19,971 nt of DNA from an uncultured Collinsella sp. (GTDB taxonomy: Bacteria > Actinomycetota > Coriobacteriia > Coriobacteriales > Coriobacteriaceae). The stretch's first letter is position 1. The number at the start of each line of letters is the position of its first letter. Shown piece after piece: positions 15,109 to 19,971 of this stretch. The notes under the pieces are model-generated. The model was not told the origin of the DNA. It saw only the letters and a program-made list of their open reading frames with translations, and searched no databases. A program made the position numbers and the translations under genes. The stretch lies in contig CAAEEB010000065.1 in the NCBI GenBank assembly GCA_900754745.1, forward strand, positions 1 to 19,971. Direction: 5' to 3'.

Positions 15109-15753
15109 CTAGTCCACGGCGATGTCGAGGTTCTTGCCGATGAGACCTACGTAGCCGCCTTCGGCAGCCTTGGGGCTGTCAGCATGGCAGAGAACCCACT
15201 TGTCGGCCTTCCAGTAGCAGTAGCTGTCACCGGCGGCAGGCATGTCGGCTGCAGCCTCGGGGCGCGGGCCGTTGGTGCCGGCGGGCAGCGCCACCATCAC
15301 CTGGAAGCCGCCGTCGCCGACCATGCACGGCGTGTAGTGGAGCGTGGTGTTGAAAACCTCAACAAGCGTGCCGGCCGGCACGCGGAACGCCTTGACGCAC
15401 GCGGTGTCGAGTTTGCCGTCCTCGATCTCCCAGCGATGCGCCACGAGCAGGATAAAGTCGCGTGCACCCAGGTTGAACTCGCTGGCGCGGTGATACTCCA
15501 GGCAGTTGAGACGCGTGTTGTGGCCGTTGCACCAGCCCAGCTGGAAGGGGCGGCCGCCAAACATGAGAAAGCCCAGCTTATCGGCATCCTTAACGCCCTC
15601 GAGCTCGGGCGCGGAGGCCACATACTTGCTGCCATCGGGGATGGGCGTGGAGGCAAGCGCCTCGAGCACGGGCGACGTAAGCTCGGACGGAACGTTATCC
15701 CAAACGTTGCCATAGGACTTGAACTCGGGATCAGAGACAGAGTAGATATGCAT
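15109..15753 (-). CDS. DUF4867 family protein (cupin-like)
   Basis: 214 residues from the ATG at 15751-15753, which has AGGAG five bases upstream; the frame extends 12 codons further but without a ribosome binding site. The sequence is soluble, with no signal or membrane helix. The central motif LNCLEYHRASEFN followed by ARDFILLVAHRWEIEDGKLD and VPAGTLVEVF looks like a cupin barrel with possible metal ligands (His and Glu of the EYHRASE stretch), and the C-terminal part has YWKADKWVLCHAD and GYVGLIGKNLDI. This fits DUF4867, whose biochemical role is not established as far as I know. It is transcribed alone: the luxS terminator lies upstream at 15826-15858 and a palindromic repeat follows its stop. 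A sugar-related enzymatic role is possible but unproven. Confidence 0.82.
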   Translation of the reverse strand: MHIYSVSDPEFKSYGNVWDNVPSELTSPVLEALASTPIPDGSKYVASAPELEGVKDADKLGFLMFGGRPFQLGWCNGHNTRLNCLEYHRASEFNLGARDFILLVAHRWEIEDGKLDTACVKAFRVPAGTLVEVFNTTLHYTPCMVGDGGFQVMVALPAGTNGPRPEAAADMPAAGDSYCYWKADKWVLCHADSPKAAEGGYVGLIGKNLDIAVD

Positions 15754-15825
15754 GTTCGCTCCTGTTCGTTTATGTGACAGTATGAACATTCTAGAACAAT
15801 TTCATTCTGTTTTGAGCACTCGGTA

Positions 15826-15858
15826 TAAAAAAGCGCTCCGCAAAGAGCGGGAGCGCTT
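15826..15858 (-). terminator. Rho-independent terminator of luxS
   Basis: On the minus strand a 9-bp stem, AAGCGCTCC with GGAGCGCTT (15850-15858 with 15831-15839), a 10-base loop, then TTTT after the arm (A run 15827-15832 on the plus strand). It begins about 30 bases after the luxS stop codon. Confidence 0.85.
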
Positions 15859-15888
15859 CTGGCGCAAACGTTATTCCTGCAAGCAGCC

Positions 15889-16377
15889 TTACGCCTGTTG
15901 ATAGTGCAGGTGCTTCTCGTCGATATCGGCCAGGTCGCGGTCGAGGTAGCGGCGCGCGAGCCAGTTTGCCATGGGAAGGTTCTGGTCCAGGTAGTTGCCG
16001 CACTCCTCGGGAGCGGCACCGGGGACATCGCCCTCAAAGCCGGCGACAAACTCGAACAGCTCACGCACGAGCGGCAGAATCTCCTCGCTCGTCACCTCGC
16101 CAAACACGACGAGGTAAAAGCCCGTGCGGCAGCCCATGGGGCCAAAGTAGACAATGCGGCTCGACCACTCGGCATGATTGCGAAGGAACGTCGCGCCCAA
16201 GTGCTCGATGGTGTGGCACTCGGCCGTGTTCATAACCGGCTCCTTATTGGGCGTGGTCAGGCGCAGGTCAAAGGTGGTGACGGCGGCGCCGGTCGCCGGA
16301 TCGCGGTCGATGCGGCTCACATACACGCCGGGCTCAAGCAGCAGATGGTCAACGGAAAAACTCGCGATGCGCTCCAT
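15889..16377 (-). CDS. luxS: S-ribosylhomocysteine lyase (autoinducer-2 synthesis)
   Basis: 162 residues, the usual LuxS length is near 155-170. Start supported by AGAGGA six bases upstream. The N-terminus has SFSVDH; the metal-binding motif HTIEH gives His55, Glu58 and His59; the catalytic Cys83 is in GPMGCRTG; the third metal ligand Cys126 is in EECGNY. All known active-site residues of LuxS are present. Reaction: S-ribosylhomocysteine to homocysteine plus DPD, the precursor of AI-2, part of the activated methyl cycle in the cytoplasm. It has its own terminator and a long palindrome with a candidate extended -10 box upstream, so it is probably a single-gene unit. The SAH nucleosidase that makes its substrate is not in this window. 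Confidence 0.97.
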   Translation of the reverse strand: MERIASFSVDHLLLEPGVYVSRIDRDPATGAAVTTFDLRLTTPNKEPVMNTAECHTIEHLGATFLRNHAEWSSRIVYFGPMGCRTGFYLVVFGEVTSEEILPLVRELFEFVAGFEGDVPGAAPEECGNYLDQNLPMANWLARRYLDRDLADIDEKHLHYQQA

Positions 16378-16400
16378 GGCAGATCCTCTCGATAGTCAAA

Positions 16401-16471
16401 TTGGGACGGGGCTCTTTTAGCTGGTTCGAATGGTCGCACCAATCATACCAGTCAAAAAAGCCCCGTCCCAA
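16401..16471. repeat. Long imperfect palindrome between nucleoside hydrolase and luxS
   Basis: Arms of 18 bases (16401-16418 and 16454-16471) match at 17 of 18 positions, the odd pair being a G-T/G-U type in one strand. The 35-base middle has a further short pairing (CTGGT with ACCAG). It could terminate the nucleoside hydrolase/ribokinase transcript (stop at 16481), although no clear T run follows on the minus strand (only TTT). Confidence 0.75.
16442..16447 (-). promoter_or_regulatory. Candidate extended -10 promoter for luxS
   Basis: On the minus strand TGGTATGAT fits an extended -10 (TGn plus TATGAT, five of six to TATAAT). It lies in the loop of the 16401-16471 palindrome, about 65 bases before the luxS ATG. 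No good -35 is present, which extended -10 promoters can tolerate. Confidence 0.4.
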
Positions 16472-16480
16472 AAAGACAAC

Positions 16481-17455
16481 TTAGCCAAGGACGCGGGCCA
16501 TACGCGTCTTGAACTCGGACAGGAAGCGCGGGGCATCCACGGTCAGCGCCACAAGCGCGCTCTTGTCCGGATCGGATAGGCGGCGCTCGTCGCAAATGGT
16601 GCGGCCGCGATACTCGCCCAGCAGATCAACACGCAGATTGCAGCCGAGCGCACCCACGAGCGTGGGGTCAATCGCCACAGCGACGGCAAGTGGATCGTGC
16701 AGCGCGCAGCCACCCAGGTAGGGGGCGTTCATCTCGTACGAGCCAATGTAGTGCTCCACCATGCTCGCAAACGCGCAACCGGCCATGGTGCCCGAGCCCG
16801 TCCAGCCGGCAATGTCGCGACGCGTGAGCACCACGCGATGCGTCACATCCAGACCCACCATAGTGAGCTTGCGGCCCGAACGCAGCACGGCATCGGCCGC
16901 CTCGGGATCGCTTGCCATGTTGGCCTCGGCGCCCGCGCTCACGTTTCCGGGCACGGTAAGCGCACCGCCCATCACCACGACGCGACCGATAGACATCATC
17001 GCCGCCGCATCGCGCTCCAGGGCAAGCGCCAGGTTGGAGAGCGGGCCGGTCGCCACGTAGATCAGATCGGGACCATAGGTGCGCGCGGCATCAATCAGAT
17101 AATCGACCGCCGCGTTACCGTCTGCCGACGTCGCCCCCACCGGCTCGTACGGCGACGCGGGCACGCTCGCCCCGCCAATGCCGTTCTTGCCGTGGATGAG
17201 CGCGGTGGACGCCGGCGGTGTATAGGGCTCAGTCGCCTTAATGGGACGATCGGCGCCCAGGTACACCGGAACCTCGGGGCGACCCAGCAGATCGAGCACC
17301 GCCAGGCAGTTGTGCGCCGACTGGTCGACGCGCACGTTGCCAAAACACGTGGTGATGCCCACGAGCTCCACCTCGGGGCTCGCGATGGCATAGGCCAGCG
17401 CCATCGCATCGTCCACACCCATATCCAGATCAAGGATCAGCTTCTTGATTGCCAT
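16481..17455 (-). CDS. Nucleoside hydrolase (inosine-uridine preferring type)
   Basis: 324 residues; ATG with GGAG seven bases upstream. The Ca2+-binding N-terminal motif DLDMGVDDA supplies Asp9, 11, 15 and 16 (the common DxDPGxDD form has Pro where Met stands here). ATGPLSNLA, VVMGGAL, GNVSAGAEANMASDPEA and the late ALHDPLAVA (His253, Asp254) are the remaining family signatures. Length is typical (310-330). Reaction: hydrolysis of the N-glycosidic bond of ribonucleosides to base plus ribose, in the cytoplasm. It follows the ribokinase gene by 30 bases, so the ribose released is phosphorylated by the neighbour. Base preference (purine, pyrimidine or both) cannot be read from sequence, so no rih symbol is given. 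Confidence 0.95.
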   Translation of the reverse strand: MAIKKLILDLDMGVDDAMALAYAIASPEVELVGITTCFGNVRVDQSAHNCLAVLDLLGRPEVPVYLGADRPIKATEPYTPPASTALIHGKNGIGGASVPASPYEPVGATSADGNAAVDYLIDAARTYGPDLIYVATGPLSNLALALERDAAAMMSIGRVVVMGGALTVPGNVSAGAEANMASDPEAADAVLRSGRKLTMVGLDVTHRVVLTRRDIAGWTGSGTMAGCAFASMVEHYIGSYEMNAPYLGGCALHDPLAVAVAIDPTLVGALGCNLRVDLLGEYRGRTICDERRLSDPDKSALVALTVDAPRFLSEFKTRMARVLG

Positions 17456-17485
17456 TGTTCTACTCCGCTTCTCCGTCTTTATCGT

Positions 17486-18448
17486 TTAACCAAACCAATG
17501 TTCAACTTCGGCGCGCGTGGGAATCGATTGCTGAGCGCCCAGGCGCGACACCGTCACTGCCGAGGCGCGAGCACCCGCGGCCATGCACTCAAAGAGTGGC
17601 AGGCCCTCCAGACGAGCCGCCGCCAACGCACCGATAAACGTATCGCCGGCGGCCGTGGTATCGACTACCGTGCTCGAAAGCGCCGGCATGCGCAGCAGCT
17701 CACCGCCATCACCGAGCGTAACCGACCCGGCGCCGCCCAGCGTGATAACCGCGGCGCCGGCACCCTTGGCGAGCAAGGTATTGAGCGCCGCGACGCAGCT
17801 CGCATCATCCGCGGGCAAGATGCCCGTCAGCACCTGGCATTCGGTCTCGTTGGGACAAACCAGGTCGACCGCAGGCCAGGCCTCCGCAGGCAACTCGCAG
17901 GCAGGCGCTGGATTAAAGACCGTATAGAACCCCAGCTCGTGAGCGCAAACAAGCGCCTCGGCAGTCGCTGCAAGGTCACATTCGCCTTGGGCGATAAAGA
18001 CGCTTCCGGCAGCCGGGGCAATATCGCTAGCGTCTCCGTCGAGCCCATCGGCCACCAGACGCCCCAGCGCGCAGGCAACGTCCTCGCCCTCGAGCACATG
18101 GTTGGCGCCCGGCGACAGCACGATGCGGTTGTCGCCCTCGCAGCGAATGATGGTCGCCGTTCCCGTCTCCACGTCATCGCGACGCGCCACAAAGTCACAG
18201 TCCACGCCAGCATCTTGGAGCCCCGCCACGAGCGATGCACCGAACGCGTCGCGGCCGACCGCGCCAATCATGCACGTGCGCGCACCCATGCGCGCGGCGG
18301 CGACGGCCTGGTTAGCGCCCTTGCCACCGGCGTTGGTGATAAAACCGCTGCCGCCGACTGTCTCGCCCGCGCGCGGCATGCGCTCGCACGCCACCGAAAG
18401 GTCCATGTTCATGCTGCCGAACACCGCAACGATGCCGCGATCTGCCAT
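17486..18448 (-). CDS. rbsK: Ribokinase
   Basis: 320 residues from the ATG at 18446-18448, which has GAGGAGG five bases upstream; the frame runs 11 codons further without a comparable site. PfkB-family features are complete: VFGSMNMDL at the N-terminus, the sugar-binding NAGGKGANQAVAAARMG, NPAPA and PNETE in the middle, and the ATP/catalytic motif TTAAGDTFIGAL with the catalytic Asp near residue 269. Reaction: ATP plus D-ribose to ribose 5-phosphate. As first gene of the operon with a nucleoside hydrolase, it most likely handles ribose from nucleoside salvage rather than from a ribose transporter, none of which is seen here. Transcription likely starts from the promoter at 18512-18540, overlapped by a palindrome suited to a repressor. 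Another PfkB sugar specificity is possible. Confidence 0.92.
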   Translation of the reverse strand: MADRGIVAVFGSMNMDLSVACERMPRAGETVGGSGFITNAGGKGANQAVAAARMGARTCMIGAVGRDAFGASLVAGLQDAGVDCDFVARRDDVETGTATIIRCEGDNRIVLSPGANHVLEGEDVACALGRLVADGLDGDASDIAPAAGSVFIAQGECDLAATAEALVCAHELGFYTVFNPAPACELPAEAWPAVDLVCPNETECQVLTGILPADDASCVAALNTLLAKGAGAAVITLGGAGSVTLGDGGELLRMPALSSTVVDTTAAGDTFIGALAAARLEGLPLFECMAAGARASAVTVSRLGAQQSIPTRAEVEHWFG

Positions 18449-18511
18449 GGGAACCTCCTCATCTGCGGGCCTTATGCCCACCGTCGGCCGTCGATCGTGC
18501 GCCCTCGCACC

Positions 18512-18540
18512 TCTATAACTTTAGTTCACTTTGATGTGAA
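18512..18540 (-). promoter_or_regulatory. Promoter of the ribokinase/nucleoside hydrolase operon
   Basis: On the minus strand: -35 TTCACA (18535-18540, five of six to TTGACA), 17-base spacer, -10 TATAGA (18512-18517, four of six to TATAAT). It would start transcription about 55-60 bases before the rbsK ATG. Confidence 0.65.
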
Positions 18541-18541
18541 C
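18524..18541. promoter_or_regulatory. Palindromic operator candidate over the ribokinase -35 region
   Basis: GTTCACTTTGATGTGAAC on the plus strand: perfect 6-base arms, GTTCAC and GTGAAC, with a 6-base centre. It covers the -35 box and part of the spacer, the position expected for a repressor site. A LacI- or GntR-type regulator would fit but none is encoded in this window. Confidence 0.55.
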
Positions 18542-18589
18542 GCGCCCTTGAGGTTGCGCCAGCAGCAAGCATTCACAGGAGCAGGCAGC

Positions 18590-18595
18590 TACAAT
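18590..18595 (+). promoter_or_regulatory. Candidate -10 box for the acyltransferase gene
   Basis: TACAAT (five of six to TATAAT) 39 bases before the ATG at 18635. No convincing -35 hexamer is found at 16-18 bases upstream. Confidence 0.35.
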
Positions 18596-18634
18596 GAATA
18601 TGTGCTGATTATTCTCGTCATTGGATGATGTTTT

Positions 18635-19971
18635 ATGGAACAATTCCCACCATCGAGCCCACGCGGTCCGCGCCGCGCGCCCGATAACCAGGCGCCGCAC
18701 GAACGCCCGCGCGCCGACAGCCGCACCGGCGAGTCGCGACGCGGCCCGAGCCCGCATCGAACGCCCACCAACAAGGGCGCCCGCACCAACAGCGCCGCAA
18801 AAGAACAGGCGCCCGCTCGTCCCAAGTCCCGCTACATTCCTGCGCTCGACGGCCTGCGCACGCTTGCCGTCGTCGCGGTGGTGCTCTATCACCTCAACCT
18901 CACGTGGGCTCAGGGCGGCCTGCTCGGCGTCACGATCTTCTTTGTGCTTTCGGGCTATCTGATCACGCGCTTGCTGCTCAACGAAGTCGCTAAGACCGGC
19001 CGCATCGACCTTAAGAGCTTCTGGATTCGCCGCATCCGTCGCCTGGTCCCCGCCGTGGTAACGGTAGTGTTCGTGACCTGCGCGCTGTGCACCATCTTTA
19101 ACCACGTGATGCTCACCAAGATGCGCCCCGACATCCTGCCGTCGCTGCTGTTCTTCAACAACTGGTGGCAGATTGCCCAAAACGTCTCGTACTTCAATGC
19201 CCTGGGCGACCCCTCGCCGCTCACGCACTTTTGGTCGCTTGCCATCGAGGAACAGTTCTACCTGATTTGGCCGCCACTGCTGTTTGCCATGGTATCCATG
19301 CATGTGAGCAAGCCCAACACGCGCCGCGTGGTTCTGGGCTTGGCTGCGGTGTCCGCCCTTGCCATGATGGTGCTTTACAACCCTGCCGCCGACCCCAGCC
19401 GCGTGTACTACGGCACCGACACCCGCGTGTTCTCGCTGCTGCTGGGTGCCTGGATGGCCTTTATCCCCGATCGCGACCTGGCGCCGGTGCGTCTCGTACA
19501 TCGTTTGGGGCTCAATCGCCTGGCTGGCGCCGCCAAGCACGGCAAGAATGCCGAGGGCAAGCCTGGCGAGAGGGCCGACGAAGCAGCCGAGACTGCCCCG
19601 GCACAGCCGAGCGCCCTCGTGCGCTTTTGGTCCTCGCCCGCATCCATCGATGTGTTGGGTGTCGTGGGCCTGGCTGGCCTTGCCGCCATGGTCGCGCTCA
19701 CCAACGGCTACACCGCGTTCCTGTATCGCGGAGGCACGCTGTTATGCTCCATCCTCACGCTCATGGTCATCGCGGCCTGTGTGCAGCCCCAGGGAATGGT
19801 TGCCCGCGCGCTGTCCGCCGAGCCGCTCGTGTGGGTTGGCAAGCGCTCGTACAGTATCTACCTGTGGCACTATCCGCTGCTGTTGCTCATGAACCCGGTC
19901 GCCAACATCAACGATACGCCCTGGTGGCAGTACATTTTGCAGGTGCTGCTGGTGGTCGCCGTAGCCGAGTG
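18635..19971 (+). CDS. Membrane acyltransferase, OafA/YrhL (Acyl_transf_3) type; 3' end outside window
   Basis: The frame is open from ATG 18635 to the window end, giving 445 residues of a longer protein. Upstream in this frame a TGA at 18626 excludes a longer start; the ribosome binding site is weak. Residues 1-67 are a disordered Arg/Pro-rich cytoplasmic tail. The acyltransferase-3 membrane domain begins at RYIPALDGLRTLAVV with Arg75 and His86 (LYHLN) as the usual catalytic pair, followed by TIFFVLSGYLITR, FWIRRIRRLVPA, the FWSLAIEEQFYLIWP motif and WVGKRSYSIYLWHYPLL. A charged loop of about 50 residues (about 285-335) interrupts the helices. Family role: transfer of acetyl or other acyl groups to cell-surface polymers or peptidoglycan. 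A C-terminal SGNH domain may follow outside the window. The substrate is unknown. Confidence 0.92.
   Translation, partial: MEQFPPSSPRGPRRAPDNQAPHERPRADSRTGESRRGPSPHRTPTNKGARTNSAAKEQAPARPKSRYIPALDGLRTLAVVAVVLYHLNLTWAQGGLLGVTIFFVLSGYLITRLLLNEVAKTGRIDLKSFWIRRIRRLVPAVVTVVFVTCALCTIFNHVMLTKMRPDILPSLLFFNNWWQIAQNVSYFNALGDPSPLTHFWSLAIEEQFYLIWPPLLFAMVSMHVSKPNTRRVVLGLAAVSALAMMVLYNPAADPSRVYYGTDTRVFSLLLGAWMAFIPDRDLAPVRLVHRLGLNRLAGAAKHGKNAEGKPGERADEAAETAPAQPSALVRFWSSPASIDVLGVVGLAGLAAMVALTNGYTAFLYRGGTLLCSILTLMVIAACVQPQGMVARALSAEPLVWVGKRSYSIYLWHYPLLLLMNPVANINDTPWWQYILQVLLVVAVAE

Noticed and set aside
14833..15777. Plus-strand open frame of 314 codons across the 7TM/DUF4867 intergenic region
   Set aside because: Runs through a hairpin repeat and antisense to the DUF4867 gene; no start signals.
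15785..15805. TTCTAGAA palindrome upstream of the DUF4867 gene as an operator
   Set aside because: Only 8 bases, A/T-centred and without a clear -35/-10 pair; arms do not fit LexA- or HrcA-type sites.
16697..18628. Plus-strand open frame of 643 codons
   Set aside because: Antisense to nucleoside hydrolase and ribokinase, whose catalytic motifs are complete; the translation is His/Arg-rich and low in hydrophobic core.
18521..19540. Minus-strand open frame of 339 codons
   Set aside because: Antisense to the acyltransferase, which shows full family motifs; no ribosome binding site or domain.

Overview
The window is about 20 kb of GC-rich bacterial chromosome. It looks like a Coriobacteriia (gut actinobacterium), most like Collinsella. 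The basis is overall protein character: a LuxR-type regulator with a large polytopic membrane half, 7TM-type sensors, lipobox lipoproteins, clear AGGAGG-type ribosome binding sites and mixed TAG/TAA/TGA stops. The genus is inferred from general familiarity, not from a marker gene. No rRNA, tRNA, CRISPR array, insertion sequence or phage gene was found.

Layout. (1) 1-849 (+) is the 3' end of an MgtA/MgtB-type Mg2+ P-type ATPase, closed by a hairpin that also serves the convergent operon. (2) 924-4510 (-) is a four-gene envelope operon: a small single-pass membrane protein, a zinc-ribbon/Gln-rich protein and two tandem paralogous lipoproteins. (3) 4655-6199 (-) is a membrane-anchored LuxR-type regulator. 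(4) A 335-base divergent intergenic region leads into a (+) operon at 6535-10833: a DUF4428 zinc-ribbon protein, a TFIIB-type zinc-ribbon membrane protein (YdjG-like) interrupted by an in-frame amber codon, an SPFH/band-7 'virion core' protein (YdjI-like) with C-terminal zinc ribbons, and a lipoprotein, followed by a strong terminator. (5) 10943-14939 (-) is a tightly overlapping signalling operon: a 7TM sensor with a degenerate kinase-like C-terminus, a HisKA_3-type histidine kinase and a NarL-type response regulator. (6) 15109-15753 (-) is a DUF4867 protein and 15889-16377 (-) is luxS. (7) 16481-18448 (-) is a nucleoside hydrolase plus ribokinase salvage operon behind a good promoter overlapped by a palindromic operator candidate. 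(8) 18635 to the window end (+) is a membrane acyltransferase cut off by the edge.

How the genes work together. In region 4, by analogy with the Bacillus YdjG/YdjH/YdjI set, zinc-ribbon membrane proteins probably recruit an SPFH scaffold to the membrane; the amber codon separates zinc ribbons from membrane anchors and would break this if not read through. In region 5 the 7TM protein probably senses and modulates the neighbouring true kinase, which phosphorylates the regulator. In region 7 nucleosides are split and the released ribose is phosphorylated.

The most notable signals are the amber-interrupted YdjG-like gene, the three-component signalling operon with a pseudokinase-like sensor, a palindromic repeat present three times in gene ends with a conserved loop, the ribokinase operator/promoter, and a 71-base imperfect palindrome upstream of luxS.
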